Below are positions 9,451 to 18,833 of a stretch of DNA of 64,000 bases, piece after piece. Below the pieces are notes generated by a model. It saw only the letters and a list, made by a program, of their open reading frames with translations. It ran no database searches and was not told the DNA's origin. The stretch lies in NCBI GenBank assembly GCA_016840825.1, contig JAEORN010000151.1, positions 1 through 64,000 on the forward strand, written 5' to 3'. Numbering within the stretch: position 1 is the first letter of the stretch; each line of letters begins with the position of its first letter. The stretch comes from Candidatus Thorarchaeota archaeon. GTDB lineage: Archaea; Asgardarchaeota; Thorarchaeia; Thorarchaeales; Thorarchaeaceae. The translations under genes were made by a program, and so were the position numbers.

Positions 9451-11445
9451 TTGGCAAGTTCCATATCACAAAAAACATTGGAATCTCACAAAACTAAGTG
9501 TCTTCTTTTCATAATAATTGGACTAACTTTTTTTCTAGCACTTTTACCATCACATGTTGCTGCAACTGATACAATAACAATATCACGCGGAGAGCCTTTC
9601 CAAATCTCTGCAACTGTTTTGACAAATGGGACATTTGGAGAGCCAATACTTCAGCAACTTGTAGAATTCTATGATGAAAGATTCAACCAGTTCATTGGAG
9701 CATCTGTCACTAACGAACAAGGAATTGCAACCTTAGAATATGAATTCCCAATATCATATCCCAAAGGATATACATTGATTAATGCAACCTTCAGAGGAAA
9801 TGAATCTCTAGCTCTTGCACCTTCCTGTCAATGGATTTCTTTGGTTGTCACATCTTTTAGTTATCTTGATCTGCAAATTGTCAAAACCAATTTAGCTCCA
9901 GATGAAACTCTGGTTTTCTCATTTACTCTCTTTGATGATTCGGAAAATCCAATAGAAAACGCTTCTCTGGAAGTACTTTGCGACTCAATCCTAGTATGCG
10001 ATGTTGCAACTAACAAAACAGGCCAAACAATAGTAAATATCAATCTCAAAAATTCATCAATTGGGTTGGGTTCTCATTCAATTGAAGTCATATATGAAGG
10101 AAATCTGACTTATTATTACAGAGGTGTTAGTGCTTCATTCGACTTTGAGGTTAGAAGACTTGAAACATCAATCCAATCATTAACTCCAACTCCAGAAACA
10201 ATTTCATTAAATCAAACATCTATCATTGTTGTAGATTTAACCTCAATAGAAGGTAATCCTATAAACGCCTCTCTCCAAATCCTGATTGATGGAATTACAA
10301 TAGAAAATACAATTACAAATTCCACAGGAATTGCAGAATTTTCTATCCATTTTAATGAATCCTATTCAATCGGTTCACATAATTTGGAGATATCATACTC
10401 TGGAAATTTCAAATATGAACCAACTAATCTTGTAATTCCATTTATTCTGAATACGGACATCAACTTAGAAACTACATATCTTTCCAGAGCGATAATAAAC
10501 ACTAACGTATCTATAAATCTAAGAATTAGTGATGTTTTCACTAGACCAATTCCGCATCTAATTGTCCAGCTAATCGATTTATCTAACAACAATTCAATAT
10601 CAATCGAGGCATTTTATGAGAAAGAAGTTTCACTGGAACTATTGCTTACAGGCCATGTGGGAAACAGAACAATTCAAATTCTCATTGATGGTGAATATAT
10701 ATCTTACAAGAACGATAACACACTAACTATTGGAGTTTGGACTAGTCCTGAAATTCTTCTTTTGTCATCAAGTATCTTTGGATATGCATCACCAAATCAG
10801 AAAATAACAATCAATTTTCATCTGGCAAATCAGTTAGGTAATCTGTCATCTAGAGGAATAACCTGTTCAATATTAGGAACAGTTTCTAATTCATCTACGA
10901 TGACAAATCAATTTGGTAATGCTATTATTGAAGTAATTGCCCCAGAAGCAGAAGGATCCTACATCTTGCTGATTGAGTTCATTGGGAATGAAGATGTCTT
11001 TGAATTATCAGGAATGTACACATACATTTTCAGAGTAAGCAAAAAGATGCCAGTTGAAATACTAGACTTTAGATATGAAGTCAATCATATAACGAAATTG
11101 ATTGTCACAAGATTGCAAATTGTTGGTCTTAATGGTTCAAACATTGTTGGAGTGCCATTGGAATTCTTATGGCTTGGTCAGATTCGATTAGAAATCTCAT
11201 CATTTGGCGGAATTGTGCAATTCGAACTCCCCTTACCGATATTATCTGGCATATATGACTTGGAATGTTATATTTCATCAACAAACTATATCGAATCCTA
11301 CTCCTGTATTTTCCATGTGGTTATCACTCCAGTAGATTCAAATTCAACAGAAGGCATTGGGTTCTATCCTCTAATTCTTGGATTGACCGGATCATTTGGT
11401 ATACCTTTTATTCCGTTAATGAAAAGAAAATCCGTTGTAAAATGA
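9451..11445 (+). CDS. Secreted/cell-surface protein with repeated beta-sandwich domains and C-terminal anchor
   Basis: 664 residues. An N-terminal signal peptide or anchor (CLLFIIIGLTFFLALLPSHVA) is followed by about five to six repeating Ig-like or Big-type beta-sandwich modules. Each has a motif like GxPI-NAS, then TNxTG-x-A, then SIGSHxLEISYxGN, for example near residues 230, 315 and 380. A hydrophobic C-terminal segment (FYPLILGLTGSFGIPFIPL) ends in KRK, consistent with membrane anchoring of an extracellular protein. N-x-S/T sites are abundant. It starts with TTG, preceded by GAGGTC at good spacing and directly by an in-frame TAG, so no longer start exists in frame. Function is unknown; adhesion or surface scaffolding is likely. 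Confidence 0.75.
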   Translation: MASSISQKTLESHKTKCLLFIIIGLTFFLALLPSHVAATDTITISRGEPFQISATVLTNGTFGEPILQQLVEFYDERFNQFIGASVTNEQGIATLEYEFPISYPKGYTLINATFRGNESLALAPSCQWISLVVTSFSYLDLQIVKTNLAPDETLVFSFTLFDDSENPIENASLEVLCDSILVCDVATNKTGQTIVNINLKNSSIGLGSHSIEVIYEGNLTYYYRGVSASFDFEVRRLETSIQSLTPTPETISLNQTSIIVVDLTSIEGNPINASLQILIDGITIENTITNSTGIAEFSIHFNESYSIGSHNLEISYSGNFKYEPTNLVIPFILNTDINLETTYLSRAIINTNVSINLRISDVFTRPIPHLIVQLIDLSNNNSISIEAFYEKEVSLELLLTGHVGNRTIQILIDGEYISYKNDNTLTIGVWTSPEILLLSSSIFGYASPNQKITINFHLANQLGNLSSRGITCSILGTVSNSSTMTNQFGNAIIEVIAPEAEGSYILLIEFIGNEDVFELSGMYTYIFRVSKKMPVEILDFRYEVNHITKLIVTRLQIVGLNGSNIVGVPLEFLWLGQIRLEISSFGGIVQFELPLPILSGIYDLECYISSTNYIESYSCIFHVVITPVDSNSTEGIGFYPLILGLTGSFGIPFIPLMKRKSVVK

Positions 11446-11454
11446 GTTTCAAAA

Positions 11455-11563
11455 TGGTGCTCCGGCCGGGATTCGAACCCGGGTCGGGGGATCGAGAGTC
11501 CCCCATGCTGGGCCGGACTACACTCGGCTACCTGAAAGTTATCTATCAAGTATCTACCGGAGC
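11455..11563 (-). tRNA. tRNA-Glu (CTC) with a 31-nt intron between positions 10 and 11
   Basis: The acceptor stem pairs GCTCCGG with CCGGAGC, A73 is present and CCA is encoded (11455-11457). The anticodon arm is GGGGA-CTCTCGA-TCCCC, giving anticodon CTC. The T arm is CCGGG-TTCGAAT-CCCGG. Removing 31 bases (11523-11553) after position 10 restores a standard archaeal tRNA-Glu D region, GTGTAGTCCGG. The intron flanks form a regular bulge-helix-bulge: central helix CGGT/GCCG, three-base bulges AGA and AGT, inner helix TACTTGA/TCAGGTA. Splicing endonuclease should cut within both bulges. Confidence 0.92.
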
Positions 11564-11669
11564 GAATTGAGAACCAATCCGGAGCATCTCAGCACCGACT
11601 AATTCGATAAATAAGGTTTTCTCACAGTACAGGTAATTATCTTCCGAGTCACAAAGTACAAACTCATAT

Positions 11670-11873
11670 CTATGGGAACAGATTTGTTAGCCCACTCCAA
11701 CTATCTTCAAGTATTTGAAGCAATCCTGCTATTACTTCCTGAGCCCATCCAGTCGCTTGAAGGATAACCGCAATAACTATGGATATAGTAACAACTGCAA
11801 GTCCCAGAAGCAGACTTTCTTCAACGAGAGGTCCTCCTACATCATCTTTTACAATCGAAGGGGATTCAGTCAT
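11670..11873 (-). CDS. Small Flp/type IV pilin-like membrane protein
   Basis: 67 residues. A short acidic leader (TESPSIVKDDVGG) is followed by PLVEESLLLGLAVVTISIVIAVI and an amphipathic tail. A Gly-Gly or Gly-Pro just before a hydrophobic helix with Glu at about the fifth or sixth position resembles Flp/Tad pilins and class III signal-peptide pilins, which are cut before the helix. It lies 75 bases downstream of the secretion-type ATPase on the same strand, which supports a pilus or secretion link. The pilin assignment is inference from pattern and position; a plain single-pass membrane protein is the alternative. Confidence 0.5.
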   Translation of the reverse strand: MTESPSIVKDDVGGPLVEESLLLGLAVVTISIVIAVILQATGWAQEVIAGLLQILEDSWSGLTNLFP

Positions 11874-11948
11874 AGTACCACACCTAGTAGTATGATTCTG
11901 TTCAGAGTATTTAAGCCCACCATACTAATGAGGTGTCTAAGAAAAACC

Positions 11949-13616
11949 CTACAGCATAGAATTGTTCAGGAGAAGATGTTTGGAAAAATCTACTTGATGA
12001 AATCCATTCTCTTGTGAAAACAATCTCAGTTTTGTCACAAGGTTATTCACCATATCATTCAGTTTTAATGAACCAAAAGCACCATTCTTCTCCGGTTTTT
12101 CAGATTCTTGAGGATACCGAGAATCATATAATGTGTTAAGTCCTGCAAACTCGATTAATCCCGAAGTCTTTTTCCTACAAACTTCAACTATTTCGCTTAC
12201 AAATCGTTTCGAATTACCTGGACTCGGTTTTTGTAGCAGCACAATGATATCCATTAGGGCTAAACTCGAGGTACTTATTTTATGTTCAACCAACCATCGA
12301 GTAATTAGACTAGAGGGTGATCCACTATGGCAAGTTTGAATGGAACGAAGTCCAGCTGCAATTGACTGGAACAAAGCATGGCTATGCTCAGCAGTCTGAA
12401 TCTCGCCAAGAATAAGATAATCTGGAGATCGATGTAAACATTTGATTATTTCTGTAGATTTATCCAATGTGCTCGTTGTTTCATCTAGAGGTGTTACTCT
12501 GAATCTGACCTGATGCTTGCCTTTAATTACCCTACTCTCGAGAACGTCTTCAATGTAGATTTTCCGCCAGATATCTGGAGTTGTGAAGTCTAAAGCATTC
12601 AATAAAGTGGTTTTTCCAGTACCTGGCTCTCCTGTAATAGTAATATTCAACCTAGAATTTATTGAAAGAATAAGAATTGCTGCAGCTTCGTAGCTCAGTG
12701 TATTGTTTTTAATCAAATCAAAAATGTTGAAGGGCTTTACCCTTGCTCTTCTAATTTCTAAATTAAGCCCATCGGGCGAAAGGGGAGGCATACTTGTTGA
12801 GAAGCGTAGTGGAACATTACATATCATAAGGTCCGTTTTCAGTGAAGGATTTTTTCTATCTAAATGCAAATTACTTTCAGCACGTAATATTGTACTTAGT
12901 CTCGAAACATCTTCCTTATACATTTGGAAGTTTGATTGGACACGACCAAAGTAGGAATGGTCAAAGTATACATATTCATCCGGACGATCAAGGTAAATCT
13001 CTTCTATATATTCATCCATAATTAATGGGAAAAGACCGCTAATTGGAGTGTTTGCATTTGCAATTAAGTTTGCGATCACTTTCCTTTTTGTCGATTCAAT
13101 CTCCGGAAGTAACATAGATACTTGATCATAAACCCAGCTCGATATAGTATCTAATCTACTTTGGAATTCAGTTCTTACATTCTCCACATTTATGAAATCT
13201 TTCTCAAACCTTCTATTCATTTCTTCTATTAATGAATACTCTAGTGAAGTTTTAACTCGAGGAAATGAATAATACTGCACATTCTCCTCCTTATCGTCCT
13301 TGAAGAAAAGAGAGAGATACGATTCGATGAAATATACCCCGATTAGGTGAGTCCAATTTTCTATCTCATCAAATTGCTCAATATAGACGGATTCGAAGTT
13401 AGCAGGATTTGAGTTATCTTCAGCAAGTTCTTTACTTGCCATTCTAAGGTGAATCGTTTTCTTATCTTCTTCAACGATGACTATTGTCCTATTCAACTCC
13501 TCCAGCTGAGTTTTCTTGCATTTGCTTGGAACAGGATTACTAGAACAACCACTACATTCTATTCCTGTACACAATATCACCTTGGGTTTCTTTACAAACA
13601 AGCTGGTATCAATCAA
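11949..13616 (-). CDS. Type II/IV secretion (TadA/ArlI/VirB11-family) ATPase with N-terminal Cys cluster
   Basis: 555 residues. The ATPase half has Walker A GEPGTGKTT (about residues 335-343), the Asp-box region with VTPLDETTSTLDKS, Walker B PDYLILGEIQ and the His-box segment GLRSIQTCHSGSP. These are the marks of ATPases that power type IV pili, archaella and Tad secretion. Unusually, the N terminus has a four-cysteine group (C16, C21, C24, C33) that could bind a metal or an Fe-S cluster. No TadC/T2SF-type membrane platform gene is next to it. It lies 20 bases downstream of the TFB gene on the same strand, with a pilin-like small protein after it. Confidence 0.85.
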   Translation of the reverse strand: MIDTSLFVKKPKVILCTGIECSGCSSNPVPSKCKKTQLEELNRTIVIVEEDKKTIHLRMASKELAEDNSNPANFESVYIEQFDEIENWTHLIGVYFIESYLSLFFKDDKEENVQYYSFPRVKTSLEYSLIEEMNRRFEKDFINVENVRTEFQSRLDTISSWVYDQVSMLLPEIESTKRKVIANLIANANTPISGLFPLIMDEYIEEIYLDRPDEYVYFDHSYFGRVQSNFQMYKEDVSRLSTILRAESNLHLDRKNPSLKTDLMICNVPLRFSTSMPPLSPDGLNLEIRRARVKPFNIFDLIKNNTLSYEAAAILILSINSRLNITITGEPGTGKTTLLNALDFTTPDIWRKIYIEDVLESRVIKGKHQVRFRVTPLDETTSTLDKSTEIIKCLHRSPDYLILGEIQTAEHSHALFQSIAAGLRSIQTCHSGSPSSLITRWLVEHKISTSSLALMDIIVLLQKPSPGNSKRFVSEIVEVCRKKTSGLIEFAGLNTLYDSRYPQESEKPEKNGAFGSLKLNDMVNNLVTKLRLFSQENGFHQVDFSKHLLLNNSML

Positions 13617-13636
13617 TTATCTCCAACTCTCTAATC

Positions 13637-14683
13637 TTATGTCGAGGATATTGTAAGTTCAATAGTATTTTTTATCATTCCAAAATGATCACGAATACTA
13701 TATTCTGCTACTTCTGTTGCTTGTGAGGCAAGCTTTTGGGTTAGAACTGCTCTTTTCTTGTGTTCACTAGCTATGAGTCTATCGCTTGCATATGCTGCTG
13801 AAACAGTAAAAATGAAAGGATTACGACCGCCTCTTTTTGATGAAGGAATCAAATCAAGAACATATAGAATCTTATTTCTGAGTTCATTTTCATAATCTCT
13901 CGGATTCCAACCACGTGATTTGACCTTTTTCACAACCTTTGCACTATTCATCAACATCGAAAGTACTCTTGGTACATAATCATCAGGTTTCCTAATCTTT
14001 GGCGAATATCCTGTTACAGCTCTTAATTCAAGAGCTTCTCTGACAATAGCTCGCACATTCACACGATGTCCGCATCTCTCAAAGACCGAAGCAATTTCTT
14101 CGAGAGTTATAGGAGCCTCCTCTTTGAACTCCCTTACAGCCATTAAAAGGCAGACCGCGATAAGCAGTATATTATTTGTTACTTTGTTTGGAGTTTCAGT
14201 AACAATTTTCTTGTACAGATATGCAGTGCGATCTCGCACTTGTTCAGTTAGCATCAATAACTTTGATACATGATTCAGAGTTCGTAAGGCTCTATATTTG
14301 GCTTCATCTTTTCCAATTCTTATTCTTGTGCTATATACACCTTTTAATCTCATGAACTTCTTCTGCATCGGACCTGATAGCGATTGCCCATTTGCATCTC
14401 GGAAAAACCGATCTTTGTGGAATCCGATATAGCTACCAAGTCCATCGACAATGTGCATTCGATTTCCAAGGGATCCATAAACACTAGCTTCTGGAGTCCC
14501 TTCGCTATGTTCCTCACCCATCTGGTAGGTTGGAGAAACATACTCTCTGGAAATAACATTGCCACATTCCAAGCAGACGATAAAACCTCTGCTAGCTACA
14601 ACTGCGCCAGAACATTCTGGACACAAAAATGAAGATGATTCTCTTTGAATTGATACATCGACCAATGACCACACCCGGTTCAT
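13637..14683 (-). CDS. tfb: Transcription initiation factor IIB (TFB) family protein
   Basis: 348 residues. The N-terminal zinc ribbon uses C21-x2-C24 and C37-x2-C40 (CPEC and CLEC). Two cyclin-like repeats follow: MLTEQVRDRTAYLYKKIV through ITLEEIASVFERCGHRVN, then LMNSAKVVKKVKSRGW through VLTQKLASQATEVAEYSIRDHF. TFB bridges TBP on the TATA box and RNA polymerase. The linker is divergent from the canonical B-reader, so it may be one of several TFB paralogues. It appears to head an operon with the secretion ATPase. Confidence 0.88.
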   Translation of the reverse strand: MNRVWSLVDVSIQRESSSFLCPECSGAVVASRGFIVCLECGNVISREYVSPTYQMGEEHSEGTPEASVYGSLGNRMHIVDGLGSYIGFHKDRFFRDANGQSLSGPMQKKFMRLKGVYSTRIRIGKDEAKYRALRTLNHVSKLLMLTEQVRDRTAYLYKKIVTETPNKVTNNILLIAVCLLMAVREFKEEAPITLEEIASVFERCGHRVNVRAIVREALELRAVTGYSPKIRKPDDYVPRVLSMLMNSAKVVKKVKSRGWNPRDYENELRNKILYVLDLIPSSKRGGRNPFIFTVSAAYASDRLIASEHKKRAVLTQKLASQATEVAEYSIRDHFGMIKNTIELTISST

Positions 14684-14836
14684 CTACTGCATATTCACCT
14701 AACTAGATTTCAGAAGCCTCTTGTCTTCTAGACCTACTTTCAAGTATCAAGTAATGAACAACAATAGAAATCCAGCGGTCTTGAAGGTCTCAGTGAGATA
14801 GTGAGATGCCCGAAAGTATTGGATAACTAGATAACA

Positions 14837-15202
14837 TTATTCAAGAGAAAGGAAAATTCTCTCTGATTCAAAGATTTTTCTTTGTGCGGGTTTAGGTGAT
14901 GAAATCTGTACAACACCTCTTAATCCTCCAAAGGTGGCAACGACTGATAAATCTGAAGAGTCATCGAATTTGAACACTTTTCCCTCTGCGTATAGTTTCG
15001 CTTTTTCTCCCCTAGTAATCTCTTCAGAATCAATTGTTATGATTATGGCATCTTTAGTATTGAAGGGATCGCAAAGAGCATCTGGTAATTCAAGTGATAG
15101 CGAAAATCCGTCCTCTTTTGAGATTGCTTTTAGGATCTTTAACTTCTTTGTTTCGGTATCTTCGATTGATGTGATAGTAGCATCTTTGATACGCAAAGGC
15201 AT
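14837..15202 (-). CDS. rpo8: RNA polymerase subunit Rpo8/RpoG (Rpb8-like)
   Basis: 121 residues, close to the size of crenarchaeal Rpo8. The C-terminal half KLYAEGKVFKF, then VVATFGGLRGVVQIS, matches the Rpb8 pattern of a G-x-V-[YF] strand followed by SFGGLL-x-x-[IL]. The N-terminal half has the alternating strands expected of the OB fold. Rpb8 is known from eukaryotes and from Crenarchaeota, Korarchaeota and Asgard lineages, so it fits the host. The assignment is by motif and length only. It is monocistronic here, with about 150 bases before the TFB gene. Confidence 0.7.
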   Translation of the reverse strand: MPLRIKDATITSIEDTETKKLKILKAISKEDGFSLSLELPDALCDPFNTKDAIIITIDSEEITRGEKAKLYAEGKVFKFDDSSDLSVVATFGGLRGVVQISSPKPAQRKIFESERIFLSLE

Positions 15203-15307
15203 TGGTCTATTCTCCTAATCTAAATGCCATGAATGACTGAATTAAACCTACCGATAAAGTCGTGGGTGTTTTTTAGGCATTGTAAACACAACTTTCTGGT
15301 GGGCTGA

Positions 15308-17938
15308 ATGCAACCAAGGTCATCATTAGTTATAGCCACTTCACTTGTAATGATATTAGGATTGGTAATGCCAGTATCAGCTTTGAATTTTGATTTAATC
15401 TATTTTGAAACTGATCAATTAACATATGAAGTAGGAGAATCAATCAATATGGTTGCAAATATGATCGCAGATTTTAGTGGGGACGGGTGGTGCTATGTTT
15501 CATTCTCCATCATTACCGATCAAGGATTAGTATTTGATGATGGATTTTTCATTTCTCCATCACCTAATCCTCGGTTAGTATCTTCACTGTATACAATACT
15601 ACCTGAGCATACTTCTCCATATCCAGACCCAATTGTTGCCCAAGTTTCTCTAAATGTTGAGATTTTTGATAAATATTACCAAGGGATAAATGAAATAATC
15701 GAAGTGAACATTACTCGTGGACACTTACAGGCTCAATCAGTTGCTCCTCTATTGATGCAGACTAATAAGAATGCGACTTTAGCAATTCAAGTCACTAGTA
15801 CGTTCAATGAGAGTATAGTTCTCTCAAATGAAGATGTATTAATTGAAATATTCGATTCTGAAAACTCACTTGTTTTTTCGAATCTAACCACAACAGCATC
15901 CAATGGTGAATGTCATCTCCAATGGAATCAAGTCCCTTTTTTGCCTGGAGATTATTCAATTGATATAAGTGGAAATGGAACCAATGCATTTCTCCCATTT
16001 AGTGACACACTGCCTCTAACAGTGACCCCTGAACATTCAGATATAATTCGAATTGACAATACAGATGAGCTGTATTGTAGAACCCCAAGTGGCATTTTTG
16101 AGAGCGCTCACATTATTGTCCAGCATGTAAACGATACTTTCAATCCAATAACATCAAGCAATGTCACATGGTCAACATCCTTTGGGAATGGGACATTTAT
16201 TCCTACTATAGAAGGGCAATATGAATGTATAATACCCTTTAATACATCTCCTGGTCAATACATACTAAATATCACTGCTTCAAATCCAAGCTATCAAGAA
16301 GCTGTAAAATCATATACCATAAGCATAATTCCACGCAACGTAAGCATGTGGGCAAGCACTAAGCAAATCCTATCCACAAACAAATTGAAAGTCGATGTAA
16401 CTCTACAAGATTTCTTAGAAGATGAACCTCTAGCTTATATAACCCTCAATCTTTCAATATCTCTCAATGGATGGTTCGATAGCTATGAGGATGCAACCAA
16501 CCTGACAGGACAAATATCCTGTATTATACAGATCCCCGAAGAGATATGGGGATCAACTACTATTGATATCTCAGTTCAGTCCTCTATTCTGTATTCACAG
16601 GAGAATTTCAGTATCCCAATTGAGATTATTTTTGAACCAGTGATAACTATAAACAATTCCTCTTCCTTTATCCGAGGTTTTCAGGCATTCCTAAACATCT
16701 CAATTTACAATCCGTTAGGTAATGGAATCACAAGCATATCTATAGATATTTACGATTCAGAGAATCATTTTGTTACATCTTTTGCTCCAAATTCTATGGG
16801 TTCCTATCTGGCTGAGTGGATTATTGAATCCGATACTCCTATCGGCTATTATAATTACACATTATCCATTCTGCCAAACTCCTACTATGCTGCGAATATC
16901 TCACGTTCATTTGAGGTACACATCACATACCCGCTTTGGGTAACTCCTTTTGATTCTAATTGGGTCTTCATTCGAGGTACAATCTCTAATCAGACTGTTT
17001 TTCTCGAATCGGAAGATGGCATAGTTGGTTCCATCCTTGTATGTTTTCAATCAACAACAGGAGAATTTCAAACACTAGTTGAGATTGACCTTTTAGTTTC
17101 AAATAATATCACATTTACTCTACCATCAAATGTCACAAAGGGCATTCATATGATACAAGTCATCTTGCTACATGAGAACTTTTCACTATTCCAACCCATT
17201 TTTATCGAAGCTATGGTTCTTTCCCCAATATCTTCAGAGATATCAAATCAGGTCGCATACTATCAAGACAGTCTGGAGTTCGATTTAGCTGTATTAGATG
17301 ATTTTTCGCAACCTTTGTCTTCTGTAACTCTTCAAATCATTGATGGTGAATCACAAGAGATCCTTATACAATCATATAGTGCAAATCTTGATAATCCGCA
17401 ATCAATCCTCCTCCCAGAATGGTTCTCTCCTGGTTTTCACATAATCCTTGTAGATATAGTTGGCAGCTATACTATAACAAATCGTGTTGAGTTAAACCTG
17501 ACAGTATGGATCAGGACAACAATTCAGCTAACTGTTATCACGGATTTAGGAGGTCAGATGGTTGTACATAATGACGAAATTTGGGAATCCTATTATAAAT
17601 TAGAAATAATCCCAAGAATCTCATCTGGTTCTATCAGTAGTCCTCCTCCAATCTTATTTAATGGGACTACTTCCGAACCATCAGATACCCTTGCTACCTC
17701 ATTTACAAGTTGTCCCAAATTAAGCTCGGGCACAAGTAATTTCTCCACAGTCTTTGAGAAGTTTCTCACTTCTCTATCTGGGAATGGCCATATGGTTCTG
17801 AGCCTAAGAGACCTAAAGACACTCTTACTTTCATTCATGGCTTGCTCAACTGATCTTGAGGTACAACCAAACGATACTACACCCCATTTCGATTCCCGGG
17901 GTCCTTGTACTACTACATCAGTTAGAAATTCAGTTTGA
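15308..17938 (+). CDS. Large secreted beta-sandwich repeat protein, 3' part antisense to korA
   Basis: 876 residues. A signal peptide (SLVIATSLVMILGLVMPVSA) and many Asn-rich Ig-like or Big-type modules show repeated units such as LxISIYNPLGNGITSISIDIYDSE and LEFDLAVLDDFSQPLSSVTLQIID, resembling the protein at 9451. Codons after about 17590 are antisense to the conserved 3' end of the 2-oxoacid oxidoreductase gene. The last ~115 residues (rich in S, T and P) look like translated antisense, not protein. A C-terminal membrane anchor, present in the sister protein, is missing. The gene is therefore probably truncated or rearranged near 17590, or its true end is lost. Function is unknown; surface location is likely. 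Confidence 0.6.
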   Translation: MQPRSSLVIATSLVMILGLVMPVSALNFDLIYFETDQLTYEVGESINMVANMIADFSGDGWCYVSFSIITDQGLVFDDGFFISPSPNPRLVSSLYTILPEHTSPYPDPIVAQVSLNVEIFDKYYQGINEIIEVNITRGHLQAQSVAPLLMQTNKNATLAIQVTSTFNESIVLSNEDVLIEIFDSENSLVFSNLTTTASNGECHLQWNQVPFLPGDYSIDISGNGTNAFLPFSDTLPLTVTPEHSDIIRIDNTDELYCRTPSGIFESAHIIVQHVNDTFNPITSSNVTWSTSFGNGTFIPTIEGQYECIIPFNTSPGQYILNITASNPSYQEAVKSYTISIIPRNVSMWASTKQILSTNKLKVDVTLQDFLEDEPLAYITLNLSISLNGWFDSYEDATNLTGQISCIIQIPEEIWGSTTIDISVQSSILYSQENFSIPIEIIFEPVITINNSSSFIRGFQAFLNISIYNPLGNGITSISIDIYDSENHFVTSFAPNSMGSYLAEWIIESDTPIGYYNYTLSILPNSYYAANISRSFEVHITYPLWVTPFDSNWVFIRGTISNQTVFLESEDGIVGSILVCFQSTTGEFQTLVEIDLLVSNNITFTLPSNVTKGIHMIQVILLHENFSLFQPIFIEAMVLSPISSEISNQVAYYQDSLEFDLAVLDDFSQPLSSVTLQIIDGESQEILIQSYSANLDNPQSILLPEWFSPGFHIILVDIVGSYTITNRVELNLTVWIRTTIQLTVITDLGGQMVVHNDEIWESYYKLEIIPRISSGSISSPPPILFNGTTSEPSDTLATSFTSCPKLSSGTSNFSTVFEKFLTSLSGNGHMVLSLRDLKTLLLSFMACSTDLEVQPNDTTPHFDSRGPCTTTSVRNSV

Positions 17939-18753
17939 TTCATGACCTTATCTTTCAATCTTCTAACGAGAAGGTCATGTGTTATAGCATCAGAGGTTTT
18001 TCTGAATCCTTCATCATTATGTGTGGATCCGGTTATCATCAAATTATGTCCATCACCAAATCTCGGCATAAGTGCATGGCCATCAGGATTACTTTCACCA
18101 TATGGAAGGTTTCCCTTTTCTGAAAACAATCTTTTCACAATCGGATTGGCAGGCTTCTCAATATGAACGCGTTCTCTAGAGTGTGCAACAATCTCATCTG
18201 ATAATACGACTACTGGATGTCTTAGCCGCTCAGAAATCTCAAAAGCTCGGATAGTAAGTTCATAAGATTCTTGGGCCGAATAGGGAGCTAAAACTATACT
18301 CTCATGGTCGCCATGAGTTCCCCATCTCGACTGCATTAAATCTCCTTGAGCTACCTTTGTAGCTTGTCCAGTGCTAGGACCTGCGCGTTGGACATCCACA
18401 ATAACACAAGGAGTTTCAGTCATGACAGCATACCCAATGTTCTCTTGCATGAGACTGAAACCCGGTCCTGATGTTGCCGTCATAGAAAGATTACCTCCCC
18501 AGGATGCACCAATTATCGCTGAAATAGCTGCAATCTCATCTTCCATTTGAAGGTAGGTTCCGCCAATCGTTGGCAGCCTTTGTGACATAATCTCAGCTAT
18601 TTCTGATGCAGGAGTGATTGGATAGCCAGCAAAGAACCTACATCCTGCTACAATGGCTCCTTCAGCACAAGCTTGATTTCCTTGCCAAAAATGTGCTTCC
18701 ATATTATCTGAAGAGATCATGGGATTTTCATGCGCAGAACAATCCGACTCCAA
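17593..18753 (-). CDS. korA: 2-oxoacid:ferredoxin oxidoreductase, alpha subunit
   Basis: 386 residues. The N-terminal domain shows FWQGNQACAEGAIVAGCRFFAGYPITPASEIAE, then QMEDEIAAI and TSGPGFSLMQENIGYA, as in KorA-type alpha subunits. With a TPP-binding beta subunit it oxidises 2-oxoglutarate or a related 2-oxoacid to the acyl-CoA, reducing ferredoxin. The C terminus is complete and ends in a normal stop. The beta-subunit gene, normally immediately downstream, is absent: the secreted-protein frame occupies that place on the other strand. The start is uncertain; TTG at 18753 is the longest frame, while ATGs at 18720 and 18702 lie nearer the conserved FWQGN. Confidence 0.9.
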   Translation of the reverse strand: MESDCSAHENPMISSDNMEAHFWQGNQACAEGAIVAGCRFFAGYPITPASEIAEIMSQRLPTIGGTYLQMEDEIAAISAIIGASWGGNLSMTATSGPGFSLMQENIGYAVMTETPCVIVDVQRAGPSTGQATKVAQGDLMQSRWGTHGDHESIVLAPYSAQESYELTIRAFEISERLRHPVVVLSDEIVAHSRERVHIEKPANPIVKRLFSEKGNLPYGESNPDGHALMPRFGDGHNLMITGSTHNDEGFRKTSDAITHDLLVRRLKDKVMNQTEFLTDVVVQGPRESKWGVVSFGCTSRSVEQAMNESKSVFRSLRLRTIWPFPDREVRNFSKTVEKLLVPELNLGQLVNEVARVSDGSEVVPLNKIGGGLLIEPDEILGIISNL

Positions 18754-18833
18754 GATAAAACTTGAGATTCAGCACTCCTTCTCTTCAGTAGAATAGATAG
18801 TCTTTTATCAACAGTAGAAACCGATTTGAGTTA

